Source of the DNA: Hartmannibacter diazotrophicus
GTDB taxonomy: Bacteria; Pseudomonadota; Alphaproteobacteria; Rhizobiales; Pleomorphomonadaceae
Direction: 5' to 3'
DNA: 64,000 nt
NCBI RefSeq assembly: GCF_900231165.1
Contig: NZ_LT960614.1
Coordinates: 2,540,550 to 2,604,549, forward strand
The translations under genes were made by a program, and so were the position numbers. This document shows positions 49,824 to 58,980 of this stretch, piece after piece. The notes below the pieces were generated by a model that saw only the letters and a list, made by a program, of their open reading frames with translations, was not told where the DNA came from and ran no database searches. Position 1 is the first letter of the stretch. Every line of letters starts with the position of its first letter.

Positions 49824-49865
49824 GATGAAGAGGGCTCGGACCTGATGGCCCGAGCCCTCTTCGTC
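49824..49865. terminator. Long hairpin between the BA14K gene and the chemotaxis receptor
   Basis: A 16-bp inverted repeat (49824-49839 with 49850-49865, one G-T pair) with a 10-base loop lies between converging genes. It probably ends transcripts from both sides. Confidence 0.7.
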
Positions 49866-49886
49866 ATGATCCTGCCTTTGGCCGCC

Positions 49887-51878
49887 TCAGGCGGCTTTCA
49901 GCGTATCCAGGAAACGCGAAACTTCCCCATTCAATGCATGGGCCTGCGACGTCAGGCTGCCAGCGAGCCCCGAAACCTGATGGGCCGCGGTTGACGACTG
50001 CTCGGCCGCAACATTCACGCCGTTGATGTTTTCGGAAACCTGATTGGAGTTCCGCGCCACCGTCTGCATGCTGCTGGAGATTTCATCCGTTGCAACGGCT
50101 TGCTGATCGACGCCGGTGGAGATTGCCGCGGCGATCCGGTTCAGTTCCTCGATAGCGTCCGCAATGGAGTTGATGGCCGTCGCGGACTCTTCCGTCGCGT
50201 TCTGGATGTCCATGATCTGCTGGCGGATTTCCGTTGTCGCCTTGGCGGTCTGCGAGGCAAGTCCCTTGACCTCGGACGCCACGACGGCGAACCCTTTGCC
50301 GGCTTCTCCGGCGCGCGCCGCCTCGATCGTGGCGTTGAGCGCAAGGAGATTGGTCTGCTCGGCTATCTCCTGAATGAGACCGACGATCGCGCCGACCCTC
50401 TGCGAGGCATCCGAGAGCGAATTGACCTTAGCGACGGTCGAGTTGGCCTCGGCAACGGCTTCACCGGCCTTGGCTACGGACCGGCGGACCTGATCGCCGA
50501 TCTGCTGCACCGAATAGGAAAGCTCCTCGGCCGCGCCCGCGACGGCCTGAACCGACGACGAGGTCGATTCCGAGGCCGCCACGACAACCGAGGCCTGCCG
50601 GGACGTTTCCTCGGCGGAAGCGCTCATCACCGTGGCCGAGGACTTGAGCCCATCGGCGGCCTCGGTCACGTTTTTCAGGATCGACCCGACGGATTGGCGC
50701 AGCCCATCGGCAAGGCCGGCCATCATCGCCTTCTTCTCGTCCGCGCTGCGGCGCTCCTGCTGGTCATGCATGTCCTGCAGCTGCTGCCGTTCGAGCGCAT
50801 TCTCCTTGAACACCCTCAGCGCCTTGGCGATCTGCCCGACCTCATCGCGCCGGTCATCGCCGGTGATCTCGACATCGAGTTTGCCGCTGGCAAGGTCGCT
50901 CATCGCCGCAACGCTCCGGCCCAGAGCCCGCGACAGCGAGCGGCTCATGAAGACCGAGAAGGCGAGGGCACCAAGCGTCACAAGGCCGGCGAAAAGCGTC
51001 ATCTCCAGGAGACGCGATTGAAATCCGGAAATACGCGCCTCCAGGAGGCGGATGAGTTCGCCGTTCGAGATGGCGAAGAACACATTCGCTGAATCGGTCA
51101 GCGCATCATGGGCGGTCTTGACCCTTGCATCGAGCGCGACCCGCTCGTCCGCCGAGGCAGCAATTGTCTTTCCGGCTGCAACAGCGGCTTCGACAAAGGC
51201 GTCGGCAGCCTGAGAAAGGTGGGCGAGTGGCTGGTCAAGCGAGGCCTTGAGGCTGCCGTCAGCGTTGGCGGACAAGGCGGAGGACATCGATGCATGCAAG
51301 CCGTCGAGCACGGTCCGCACCCGCGCCTCCTGCATGGCCAGCCTGATATGGCGGTCCAGTTCGGAAGCGTCATTGGCTCCAGACCTGACAGCGTTGTCAA
51401 AGAGCTCGGAAGCGCTGTCGATCAACTCCGGCATCTTCACCAGATCGATATCCATGACATAGAAGCTGTCGAGATCCGGATCGAGGATGAGATTGGACGC
51501 GTCGCCGACCTTGGCGAAAAGCGCCCGCGCCGCCGCCATGGCTTCGTTCATGCTCGGTGTCCGGCCAACGCCATCGAACTCCATGGCATTGATGGACTTC
51601 ATCAATGCGGACGATTGCCCGGCGCTGCCCAATTCCTCATCGAACGTCGCCGCAGCCATCTCGGCGCGCGACATGTCCAAGGTGCCTTTCTGGTCTTCGG
51701 CCAGCTCGGCAATTCCCGTCACCGTCGGCCAGACGGCCGCAAGATAGTTCGCACCGGCAACCTCCTGCTCTCCAAACCGGATGTCTTTCATGCTCTGCGC
51801 GATGAAGAGCGAGGCAAAGAGAAAAATCGGCAAGAGAAACAGAGCAACGATTATTGCCAGCTTGCGGGATATTGTCAT
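49887..51878 (-). CDS. Methyl-accepting chemotaxis protein
   Basis: A 663-residue inner-membrane chemoreceptor. A first membrane helix (about 7-28) and a second (about 283-305) bracket a large helical periplasmic sensor. A HAMP domain (about 305-360, [21 protein letters not shown]) leads to a long signalling coiled coil. The kinase-interaction tip is the highly conserved [20 protein letters not shown] followed by a Gly-Glu-Ala-Gly-Lys-Gly-Phe-Ala stretch. No CheR-tethering pentapeptide is visible at the C-terminus. The ligand is unknown. No other chemotaxis gene is nearby. Its upstream region is long, AT-rich and palindrome-rich. Confidence 0.95.
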   Translation of the reverse strand: MTISRKLAIIVALFLLPIFLFASLFIAQSMKDIRFGEQEVAGANYLAAVWPTVTGIAELAEDQKGTLDMSRAEMAAATFDEELGSAGQSSALMKSINAMEFDGVGRTPSMNEAMAAARALFAKVGDASNLILDPDLDSFYVMDIDLVKMPELIDSASELFDNAVRSGANDASELDRHIRLAMQEARVRTVLDGLHASMSSALSANADGSLKASLDQPLAHLSQAADAFVEAAVAAGKTIAASADERVALDARVKTAHDALTDSANVFFAISNGELIRLLEARISGFQSRLLEMTLFAGLVTLGALAFSVFMSRSLSRALGRSVAAMSDLASGKLDVEITGDDRRDEVGQIAKALRVFKENALERQQLQDMHDQQERRSADEKKAMMAGLADGLRQSVGSILKNVTEAADGLKSSATVMSASAEETSRQASVVVAASESTSSSVQAVAGAAEELSYSVQQIGDQVRRSVAKAGEAVAEANSTVAKVNSLSDASQRVGAIVGLIQEIAEQTNLLALNATIEAARAGEAGKGFAVVASEVKGLASQTAKATTEIRQQIMDIQNATEESATAINSIADAIEELNRIAAAISTGVDQQAVATDEISSSMQTVARNSNQVSENINGVNVAAEQSSTAAHQVSGLAGSLTSQAHALNGEVSRFLDTLKAA

Positions 51879-52346
51879 TATTTGCTCCCCGGTTCCGCTT
51901 GATCCGTTTAAAGGACGCGGTCGCTGCCGGGATGGTGAGCCAGAGTTCCTTACAAGGCTTTAAAAACAGGCCTGTACTAAAGGATATGACAAGAACAGAA
52001 GGATAGTTTTTAAATTGTTTCTCGGACTAAATCTTTAGATTGAACATCATTCTGGTTGTATACAATCCAAACCACGAGACAGTACGCTTTGCCCTTGCCC
52101 TCTCTCACCCGGACGGAGCCCTCGGGATAGAATTCGTGAAACTCAATGACCGAACAATTGCATAGCCGAATTGATGCGCAGGGCTCGTTGGCACGACGCG
52201 CTCACGGATCAGGAAAAGAGAGTATTCGGCGAAGCCCAGGCAGCACGACGCAAACACGTCTCCGGTGCATGGCATTTAAATGAAATTAGACAGTAAGTAT
52301 CACTACGACTATTTGAAAATTTTCAGATTTTGGCGTCCCGCACCGT
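51879..52346 (-). promoter_or_regulatory. AT-rich upstream region of the chemoreceptor with three palindromes
   Basis: About 470 bases without a credible gene; 51961-52080 has 35% GC by count. A perfect 10-bp palindrome ACAGGCCTGT lies at 51966-51975, AATCTTTAGATT at 52030-52041 and TTGTATACAA at 52056-52065. These are candidate operators for the chemoreceptor gene, which starts 88 bases from the first. No consensus sigma-54 or sigma-28 promoter is seen. Confidence 0.4.
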
Positions 52347-52379
52347 AAAGAAGCCCGTCCCGGCGATGCCGGAACGGGC
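52347..52379 (-). terminator. Terminator of metY
   Basis: A 12-bp inverted repeat (52353-52364 with 52368-52379, one mismatch or wobble) with a 3-base loop is followed on the minus strand by TTCTTT. It lies 19 bases past the metY stop. Confidence 0.75.
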
Positions 52380-52397
52380 AATCCTGCGTCTGGTGGC

Positions 52398-53687
52398 TTA
52401 CGCCGTCTTGGCAAGCGCCTGATCGAGATCGGCGATGATGTCCTCGGCGTCCTCGATTCCGACCGAAAGCCGCACCACATCAGGTCCCGCGCCGGCCGCG
52501 ATCTTCTGCGCATCGGCAAGCTGGCGGTGCGTCGTCGAGGCGGGGTGGATGATCAGCGAGCGCGTGTCGCCGATGTTGGCAAGATGCGAGAACAGCTCGA
52601 CGTTGCTGACCACGGAAACACCCGCGTCATAGCCGCCCTTGAGACCGAAGGTCATGACCGCGCCGGCGCCCTTGGGCATGTATTTCTGCTGAAGCTGATG
52701 ATAGCGATCGCCGGCAAGGCCCGCATAGGAGACCCAGGCAACCTTGTCGTGGCCGGAGAGCCATTCGGCAACCGCCATGGCGTTGTCGCTGTGGCGCTGC
52801 ATGCGCAGGGGCAGGGTCTCGATGCCGGTGAGGATCAGGAAGGCATTCATCGGCGAGATGGCTGGACCGAGATCGCGCAGGCCCAGAACCCGCGCCGCAA
52901 TGGCGAAGGCAAAGTTACCGAAGGTCTCGTGCAGGACCATGCCACCATATTCCGGCCGCGGCTCGGACAGCATCGGATAGCGCCCCTCGCGCGACCAGTC
53001 GAAATTGCCGCCGTCGACGATGGCACCGCCCATGGAATTGCCGTGGCCACCGAGGAACTTCGTCATCGAATGAACGACGATGTCGGCGCCATGTTCGAAC
53101 GGCCGGCAGAGATAGGGCGTCGCAAGCGTGTTGTCGACGATCAGCGGCACGCCGGCGCGCTTGGCCACCTTGGCGATCGCCTCGATGTCCGTCACGACAC
53201 CGCCGGGATTGGCCAGGCTCTCGATGAAGATCGCCTTGGTGCGCGGCGTCACCGCCGCCTCGAAGGAGGCGATATCGTCGGGATCGGCCCAGACCACGTC
53301 CCAGCCGAAGCTCTTGAACGAATGATTGAACTGGTTGATCGAGCCGCCATAGAGCTTCCTGGAGGCGATGAACTCGTCGCCGGGCTTCAGCAGCGTGTGG
53401 AAGATCAGAAGCTGGGCCGCATGGCCGGACGCGGCGGCAACCGCGGCCGTGCCGCCTTCCAGCGCCGCGATGCGCTCTTCCAGCACCGCCGTCGTCGGGT
53501 TCGTGATGCGCGTGTAGATGTTGCCGAAGGCCTGCAGGCCGAACAGCGAGGCGGCGTGATCGACGTCGTCGAAGACGAAGGAGGTCGTCTGATAGATCGG
53601 CGTCGCGCGCGCACCCGTCGCCGGATCGGGCTGAGCCCCCGCATGGACCGCAAGCGTGGAAAAACCGGGACCTTGTTCACCTGTCAT
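52398..53687 (-). CDS. metY: O-acetylhomoserine (or O-succinylhomoserine) sulfhydrylase
   Basis: A 429-residue PLP enzyme of the Cys/Met-metabolism family that makes homocysteine from O-acetylhomoserine and sulfide. It begins STLAVHAGAQPDPATGARATP, and YTRITNPTTAVLEERIAALEGG is the usual substrate-binding segment. The PLP Lys lies in HSMTKFLGGHGNS at about residue 209. The C-terminal domain ends SVGIEDAEDIIADLDQAL. A GGGAG ribosome site precedes the ATG. I looked for a SAM-II riboswitch upstream and did not find one. It ends in a strong terminator. Confidence 0.94.
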   Translation of the reverse strand: MTGEQGPGFSTLAVHAGAQPDPATGARATPIYQTTSFVFDDVDHAASLFGLQAFGNIYTRITNPTTAVLEERIAALEGGTAAVAAASGHAAQLLIFHTLLKPGDEFIASRKLYGGSINQFNHSFKSFGWDVVWADPDDIASFEAAVTPRTKAIFIESLANPGGVVTDIEAIAKVAKRAGVPLIVDNTLATPYLCRPFEHGADIVVHSMTKFLGGHGNSMGGAIVDGGNFDWSREGRYPMLSEPRPEYGGMVLHETFGNFAFAIAARVLGLRDLGPAISPMNAFLILTGIETLPLRMQRHSDNAMAVAEWLSGHDKVAWVSYAGLAGDRYHQLQQKYMPKGAGAVMTFGLKGGYDAGVSVVSNVELFSHLANIGDTRSLIIHPASTTHRQLADAQKIAAGAGPDVVRLSVGIEDAEDIIADLDQALAKTA

Positions 53688-53959
53688 CGTCTATTTCTCC
53701 CAAAGACGTTTGTTATTGCTGGGGATGGCTTCTCGGCCCATGACAAGCCGCCGGGTGTGCTGATCGTTGGTCCGGTCATCGATCCGGGAGAATGTCAGCT
53801 TGCCCGCGGTTTCATCGGCCGCGAAGTGGGGCGCCGGTCCGTGGAACCGGATCGGCGAAGTCTTCTGTATCTGACGTGAATCAGAGGCGGAAAGGTCCGG
53901 GAAGACGACGACGCGCCAGCATGCATGAGGCAGTCGGCGTATTCGTCACCCGCGGTCTC

Positions 53960-54391
53960 TCATTCTTCAAGACGCATGATCTCGATCTTCGGACAGCGGT
54001 CCATCACCACCTCGATGCCGGCGGCCTCCGCCTTCTTCGCCGCCTCGTCGTGGCGGACTTCCAGCTGCATCCAGATGACTTTCGGGAGCGGATCGAGCGC
54101 CAGAGCCTCGTCCACGACACCGGCCGCCGCTTCCGAATTGCGGAAGACATCCACCATGTCGATCGGTTCCGGCACATCGGCAAGCCTTGCCACGACCGGC
54201 GCGCCATCGATGTTCGATCCTGCCGGCAGGCCTGGATTGACGGCGTAAACCTTGTAGCCCTTGCCGGCCATGAAGCGGGAGACAACGAAGCTCGGACGCT
54301 CTTCCTTGTTGCTGGCGCCGACGACAGCGATCGTCTTCACCTTGGACAGGATCGAACGGATATAGGCGTCGGAATAGTCGTCGTGATTCAT
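53960..54391 (-). CDS. CoA-binding domain protein (YccU-like)
   Basis: A 143-residue single-domain CoA_binding_2 protein with a Rossmann-like fold. The nucleotide-binding motif IAVVGASNKEERPS is at about 21-34, VYAVNPGLPAG follows, and the C-terminal part contains DRCPKIE. Members bind CoA in place of succinyl-CoA synthetase partners, but their job is not known. ATG 54391 is preferred over TTG 54394. It lies upstream of metY on the same strand, 272 bases away, an association seen in other proteobacteria. Confidence 0.9.
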   Translation of the reverse strand: MNHDDYSDAYIRSILSKVKTIAVVGASNKEERPSFVVSRFMAGKGYKVYAVNPGLPAGSNIDGAPVVARLADVPEPIDMVDVFRNSEAAAGVVDEALALDPLPKVIWMQLEVRHDEAAKKAEAAGIEVVMDRCPKIEIMRLEE

Positions 54392-54418
54392 CAACAGGCA
54401 CCTTGAACGAAGAAGGGA

Positions 54419-54847
54419 TCAGTCGAGACGAAGCCGGCCGGCGTCATCCTTGGCGAAGAAGGGATTGTGGGCAACCTCCCAGAGGTGCCCATCGGGATCG
54501 GCAAAATAGCCGGAATATCCGCCCCAGAACACCTTTTCCGGAGCCTTGACGAGAGTGGCACCCGCAGCGACGGCTTCGCCGATAATCCGGTCGACCTCGG
54601 CCTCGCTGTCGGCATTATGCGCAAGCGAAACGCCCCGGAAGCCGGTGCTTTCAGACGGGACTCCGGCGTCCTCCGCCAGCGCGGCCCAGCCGTAGAGCCC
54701 CAGCACGACGCCGGACAACTGGATGAAGGTCACGCCTTCCTGCGACGCGCTGCTGCGCTTCCAGCCGAGCGCCTCGTAAAAGGCCGTGGACCGGGCGAGA
54801 TCGGCAACGCCGAGGGTGACGAGATGAAGATGCCGCGCGATGGTCAT
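54419..54847 (-). CDS. VOC (glyoxalase/bleomycin-resistance) family protein
   Basis: A 142-residue VOC protein with HLVTLGVADLARSTAFYEALGW at the N-terminus and YFADPDGHLWEVAHNP in the second half. The Glu in WEVAHNP and the first-half His are probable metal ligands. Its sequence differs clearly from the VOC protein at 23.2 kb. ATG 54847 is chosen; 54865 and 54883 are alternatives with no better ribosome site. It lies 27 bases upstream of the CoA-binding gene on the same strand. Confidence 0.8.
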   Translation of the reverse strand: MTIARHLHLVTLGVADLARSTAFYEALGWKRSSASQEGVTFIQLSGVVLGLYGWAALAEDAGVPSESTGFRGVSLAHNADSEAEVDRIIGEAVAAGATLVKAPEKVFWGGYSGYFADPDGHLWEVAHNPFFAKDDAGRLRLD

Positions 54848-54973
54848 GGCCCGAACATCGCCCATCGCTCCGAAATAATCCATGAGAATTGAAGAGAAGC
54901 GGATTGGATGATTACAATCTAAGCGGTAGATTGTCGCTCATGTCATTCCTCCAGGAGCAATGCGCGATCGAAG

Positions 54974-55672
54974 ATGGGCATATTCGAATTGTCACACATC
55001 GAAAAGGTCGCCGTCGTTTCTGCAGGCATCGCCACCAGTATGGCAGCCATAGTGGCATGCGTCCTTTACATTTTTCAAATCAGATCCGATCTCGATCGAG
55101 CGAAGGAAGACCTCGCCTCGATGAGAATGGAAGTCACCGAACTGATAAAGAACCCCACCGCAGGTCTCGCAGGGCCACCCGGACCCAAAGGCGATCCAGG
55201 TGTACCTGACAACTCCGCAATCGAGGCGCTGTCGAAGCGCGTTGCCACCACCGAGGCGACATTAGGCAGTGTCCTCAGCAGCATGAACTCTCTTGGTCTC
55301 GCACCGGAAAAGGCGAAGAACGCAACGAGCAGTGCCGGAAATGCCACCTCGGGCGAAAACGCCACAAATGTCAGTCTGCTCGGTGAATGGGTTGGAAATG
55401 TCGTCTGCAAGTCCGGGCGCAGATGGTCAGTCAGTTTGATGATCGACAAGCAGGCTGCTGATCTTGGAAAAGGAACGTGGACCTATTCCGGCACGTCCAA
55501 GGGCAATGTCCCCGCCTCGTTAGGACTGACTTCAACCATACCCGGCAGTCCACCGAAATATGCGCTCATAACTGATAGCGGAAGCGTGTACGACTATGAT
55601 TTGATCTACGATAGCCCGAGATTCACTGGAACCTCCAGCCGGGACGATTGCAGCATCGTTTTGCAAAAATGA
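54974..55672 (+). CDS. Membrane-anchored protein with a collagen-like stretch, unknown function
   Basis: A 232-residue protein I do not recognise. It has a membrane helix near residues 12-33 (VAVVSAGIATSMAAIVACVL) and a short predicted coiled coil (34-58). A collagen-like stretch GPPGPKGDPG follows at about 67-76, then a Ser/Thr/Asn-rich linker. A C-terminal beta-rich domain (about 135-232) contains two Cys, at about 144 and 226, and GEWVGNVVCKSG. Base composition is lower in GC (56% over 55201-55560) than its neighbours. The start is uncertain, as the ribosome site is weak. It is opposite in strand to its neighbours. Lateral gain or a species-specific gene is possible. Confidence 0.6.
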   Translation: MGIFELSHIEKVAVVSAGIATSMAAIVACVLYIFQIRSDLDRAKEDLASMRMEVTELIKNPTAGLAGPPGPKGDPGVPDNSAIEALSKRVATTEATLGSVLSSMNSLGLAPEKAKNATSSAGNATSGENATNVSLLGEWVGNVVCKSGRRWSVSLMIDKQAADLGKGTWTYSGTSKGNVPASLGLTSTIPGSPPKYALITDSGSVYDYDLIYDSPRFTGTSSRDDCSIVLQK

Positions 55673-55701
55673 AGAAGCATGAGGCGGATTGATCCGACCC
55701 A

Positions 55702-56502
55702 TCACCTCTCCCACGTCGGAGCTCTTTTTTCGAGAAATGCCGAGATGCCCTCGCAGGCATCGGCGTCCATCAGGTTGGCCGTCATCACCGCTGCCGCATA
55801 GTCATAGGCGTCGGAAAGGGGCAACTCGACCTGACGGTAGAAAGCTTCCTTGCCGATCTTGAGCGTGCGCTGCGATTTCGACGCGATGCGCTCGGCAAGC
55901 CGCATCGTCTCCACTTCGAGATCGCCCTCCGCGACGACGCGGTTGACGAGACCGATTTCGGCGGCGCGTGCGGCCGGAACAAGGTCGCCCGTGAGCAGCA
56001 TCTCCATGGCGTGCTTGCGCGACACGTTGCGCGACAGGGCCACCATGGGCGTGGAGCAGAAGAGACCGATGTTGACGCCGGGCGTGCAGAACCGGGCGCC
56101 TTCGCCGGCAACCGCCAGATCGCAACTGGCGACAAGCTGGCATCCCGCCGCCGTGGCAACCCCGCGGACTTCCGCGATCATCGGCTTCGGGAGCCGGACG
56201 ATCGTCTGCATTAGCGCCGAGCAGGCCGCCATCAGCTGTTCGAAATAGGCCTGCCCGCCATCGGCGTCGCCGCGATGGCCGCTGATTTCCTTCAGGTCGT
56301 GGCCGGCCGAAAAGGCCGGGCCGTCGGCGGCCAGCACCACCACGCGGATCGCACTGTCCTCGGCCGCGGCTTCAAGCGCCGTCGTCAGGGCAGAGATCAT
56401 GCTTTCCGAAAGCGCGTTGCGGCGCCTGACGTCCGTGAGCGTGATGCGGCGAACGGCCCCATGATCGGATTGTGCCAGCAAGTCGGTCTTTTCGGTATTC
56501 AT
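55702..56502 (-). CDS. Enoyl-CoA hydratase/isomerase family protein
   Basis: A 266-residue crotonase-fold protein, likely hydrating an enoyl-CoA in fatty-acid or amino-acid breakdown. SAGHDLKEISG is the oxyanion/CoA segment, VRGVATAAGCQLVASCDLAVA the second oxyanion motif, and NIGLFCSTPMVALSR the substrate loop. The classical Glu in ...GRIxExE... is not evident, so isomerase or other crotonase activity is possible. ATG 56502 is preferred over a longer frame that reaches 56820 across the divergent thioesterase gene. GGGAG precedes the ATG. It is divergent from the thioesterase gene, with about 165 bases between. Confidence 0.85.
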   Translation of the reverse strand: MNTEKTDLLAQSDHGAVRRITLTDVRRRNALSESMISALTTALEAAAEDSAIRVVVLAADGPAFSAGHDLKEISGHRGDADGGQAYFEQLMAACSALMQTIVRLPKPMIAEVRGVATAAGCQLVASCDLAVAGEGARFCTPGVNIGLFCSTPMVALSRNVSRKHAMEMLLTGDLVPAARAAEIGLVNRVVAEGDLEVETMRLAERIASKSQRTLKIGKEAFYRQVELPLSDAYDYAAAVMTANLMDADACEGISAFLEKRAPTWER

Positions 56503-56668
56503 GGATCGAGAGTCTCCCGGCCGCACCGATTGTTCGTTGTTGGCGGCGATCCTATTCGCTTTCGTCCGGGAGTTCCACGGCGGGCCGAATGACAATAACG
56601 TGGTGCCCGGATCACAGGCCGCCACCTCGCGAGTGCGCCTGTCGAAGCAAGAACAATGGAAAGTCCTG

Positions 56669-57127
56669 ATGCAGCCTGTCGTCACCGTCGAAGAGCTCAA
56701 CCAGTTCCTGGCGCGCGAGTATCCCGAACTCAACGGCCCCGAGACGCATCTGCCGCCCATGTTCGAGGTGATCGATCTGGAAGGGGAAACCGCATCGATC
56801 CGCTTGCAGGCGCAGGACAATCACCTGCGTCCGGGCGGCACCATCTCCGGTCCCACCATGATGACGCTGGCCGATATCGCCTGCTGGATCGTCATCCTGG
56901 CGCACATCGGAACGGTGGCGCTCACCGTCACGACGCATCTGTCCATCGACTTTCTGCGCAAGCCCGCGCCGGGCGCCCTGATCGGCAAGGCAAGGCTGAT
57001 GAAGCTCGGCAAGCGTCTTGCCGTCGCGGACTGCGACCTCTGGTCGGAATCGGCCGGCACGCTCGTCGCCCATGCGAGCGCCACCTACTCGATTCCCCCC
57101 AAGCGACCGCCGCAGGACACAGCCTGA
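56669..57127 (+). CDS. PaaI-type hotdog-fold thioesterase
   Basis: A 152-residue hotdog-fold protein that likely releases CoA from an acyl-CoA. The family core includes LRPGGTISGPTMMTLADIACW and TTHLSIDFLRKPAPG. The GGTISGPTMMTLADIA segment holds the helix where the catalytic residue lies in PaaI-type enzymes (here Asp after LA). A longer frame back to 56501 adds residues that do not resemble the family. ATG 56669 has a GGAAAG ribosome site. It is divergent from the enoyl-CoA hydratase and converges on the MFS gene. Both enzymes use acyl-CoA, so they may be related in function. Confidence 0.85.
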   Translation: MQPVVTVEELNQFLAREYPELNGPETHLPPMFEVIDLEGETASIRLQAQDNHLRPGGTISGPTMMTLADIACWIVILAHIGTVALTVTTHLSIDFLRKPAPGALIGKARLMKLGKRLAVADCDLWSESAGTLVAHASATYSIPPKRPPQDTA

Positions 57128-57140
57128 AGAGGGACCGCCG

Positions 57141-57162
57141 GGACCTGACGAACCTCAGGTCC
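57141..57162. terminator. Hairpin between the thioesterase and MFS genes
   Basis: A perfect 8-bp inverted repeat GGACCTGA/TCAGGTCC with a 6-base loop lies between converging genes; its right arm covers the MFS stop. It may stop both transcripts. Confidence 0.45.
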
Positions 57163-58357
57163 TGGAGCCCGGCACTGCGGCCTTGTCGGCGTGCCTCAAA
57201 CGCAGGAAAGCGAACACGCCGTAAATGGCGAGAATGACGGCGAGCGTCAGGGGCATGCCATACGGGTCGAAGGCGTCGAGAGCAAAGCCACTCAGCGCCG
57301 GACCGCCAAGCATCCCGACCCCATACATGAAGATGAAGGCGGCGTTGGCGAGTGCAAGGTCGCCGCCCGAATGGCGCGCGCCGAGATGCGTCAGCCCGAC
57401 AGTGTAGAGGCCGCCACTGAGACCGCCGAAGACGACGACGATGCCATAGAGCAGGACAAGTCCCCAGCCGACGGCCATCGGAACGAGCGCGATCAGCACA
57501 GCGCTCGCGAGACCGATGACGGCCAGCATGAGACGGCGGTCCACCCGGTCGGAAATCAAACCGATCGGGATTTGCATCAGCAGATTGCCGATCGCGATGG
57601 CCGAGAGGAGGCCGCTCGTCAGCGTGACGTCGAGGCCGGCGCGCAGGCCAAAGACCGGGAAGAGCGCGAAAAGACTGCTTTCGACCGCGCCGAAGGCGAG
57701 TGCGGCGAAGGTCGCGGTCGGCACAAGGAAGACGAAACGCAGCATTCCCGCCTTCGATTGTCCGTCGAGGACCGGACTTGCCTTCACGGCGAGCAGGACG
57801 GGAACAAGCGCGAGAAGCATGAGGCCGGATCCTGCGGCGAAGGGCAGGAACCCCTCGATGCCGACCGCGGCCAGAATCATGGGCCCGATGGCAAATCCCG
57901 CCGACAGGACGCTGGCATAAATGCCCATGATGAGGCCGCGATGGCGCTCGGGGGCGAGGGCGTTGATCCAGAACTCGGAGAGGATGAAGACCGTCGTCAG
58001 CGCGCCATAGAAGGCGAAGCGCAGCACCAGCCACGCAAGTTCGCTCTTGAAGAGGTAGAACAGCGGAAACCCGATTGCGAGGAGGAGGATCGCGCCTGCA
58101 AGTGCGCGAGCGGCGCCGCAAATCCGGGCAAGCGGCGCGGCAAGGGGTGTGGCCACGATGGAGGCCACCGCACCGACCGCCGTCGAGAGGCCGATACCGC
58201 CGCCGGAAATACCCTGGTCGTTCATGTCGAACGAGAGCAGCGGAATGCCGAGGCTGAGGGCAATGCCGACAGCCGTGATGGAGGCGATCGCCGCAAACAG
58301 GCCGGCGTTGCGCTGGAACTGGGAAAGCGGGGGCACTGCGCCCGACTGCGCCTGCAT
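57155..58357 (-). CDS. MFS transporter
   Basis: A 400-residue major facilitator with about twelve hydrophobic segments in two six-helix halves. The loop after helix 2 lacks a standard GxLaDrxGRR motif; LISDRVDRR in the second half is its nearest match. The sequence suggests the YcaD/CynX-like small-molecule group; I cannot assign a substrate. It starts MQAQSGAVPPL at 58357. Its closest neighbours are unrelated. It is preceded upstream by a small hairpin at 58395-58417. Confidence 0.88.
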   Translation of the reverse strand: MQAQSGAVPPLSQFQRNAGLFAAIASITAVGIALSLGIPLLSFDMNDQGISGGGIGLSTAVGAVASIVATPLAAPLARICGAARALAGAILLLAIGFPLFYLFKSELAWLVLRFAFYGALTTVFILSEFWINALAPERHRGLIMGIYASVLSAGFAIGPMILAAVGIEGFLPFAAGSGLMLLALVPVLLAVKASPVLDGQSKAGMLRFVFLVPTATFAALAFGAVESSLFALFPVFGLRAGLDVTLTSGLLSAIAIGNLLMQIPIGLISDRVDRRLMLAVIGLASAVLIALVPMAVGWGLVLLYGIVVVFGGLSGGLYTVGLTHLGARHSGGDLALANAAFIFMYGVGMLGGPALSGFALDAFDPYGMPLTLAVILAIYGVFAFLRLRHADKAAVPGSRT

Positions 58358-58713
58358 CGCGAAAGATCCGTCTGAGCCGAAGGCAAGAATCAGAACGGGC
58401 CGAAGCGTCCGGCCCGTATCACGCGATGCGATAGCGCAAAATCACTGGAATGGTCGATAGCTTTTTAAGCCTGCCTGACGACTTGCCGGTGTTGCAGCCA
58501 GTCTAGCAGCGCGATCGATCCAGGGAGTCTCAGTCAACGAAATCACCGAAACTGTCTGCCGGGTCGATGAACAAGACAGGAGATGGTGAAGGCCCTCATG
58601 CCGGGCCAGAAAATCAGATCGGAGGCGACTGGCCAAGCTTTCGCCGAAACAAACCCGAGATACGCATTTGGCCTCGGCGAACTACGACACCATGCGAATG
58701 GACCGACGGAGGA
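58358..58713. other. Region between the MFS gene and a small unknown gene
   Basis: About 350 bases with no supported gene. It contains an 8-bp perfect inverted repeat ACGGGCCG/CGGCCCGT at 58395-58417, 38 bases upstream of the MFS start, that could be an operator or an early terminator for transcripts from the gene at 58714. The rest shows no pattern I recognise. Confidence 0.4.
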
Positions 58714-58980
58714 TCAGCGAAACATCACGGTCATGGCGTCGACGCGCTCGCTCAGCGGCGTATCCGGGAAGGCGTCTCGCAACAGTCGCAGGGCTTCGTT
58801 GCCGGAAGCGGGGGAGGAGGCATTAAGGTAGTCGCGCATCAACTCCACGCGCTGTGCCGACGACAGGTTGCCGCGAGCCATGCGCCGCTCGTTGAGATGC
58901 GCCGGCATGCCCATGCCCCGATGCACATGGGACTGATCTTCGACAGACGTCAATTCGGCACGTTCCGCTGACAAGGCCAT
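58714..58980 (-). CDS. Small hypothetical protein (88 residues)
   Basis: An 88-residue soluble protein with no recognised domain. It begins MALSAERAELTSVEDQSHVH, has an Arg/Met-rich middle (RMARGNLSSAQRVELMRDYL) and a C-terminal DAFPDTPLSERVDAMTVMFR segment, likely helical. A ribosome site GGAG is 7 bases upstream of ATG 58980, which supports the start over ATG 59001. The helical charge pattern suggests a genuine protein, but no homologue comes to mind. A 433-base AT-rich region separates it from the divergent puuE. Confidence 0.5.
   Translation of the reverse strand: MALSAERAELTSVEDQSHVHRGMGMPAHLNERRMARGNLSSAQRVELMRDYLNASSPASGNEALRLLRDAFPDTPLSERVDAMTVMFR

Noticed and set aside
53688-53959. 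Possible SAM-II riboswitch before metY
   Set aside because: I read the region on the minus strand and did not find the conserved SAM-II core or pseudoknot sequence.
54889-55209. 106-codon plus-strand frame overlapping the collagen-like protein
   Set aside because: Arg/Ser/His-rich translation; the other frame has a membrane helix and ordered domains.
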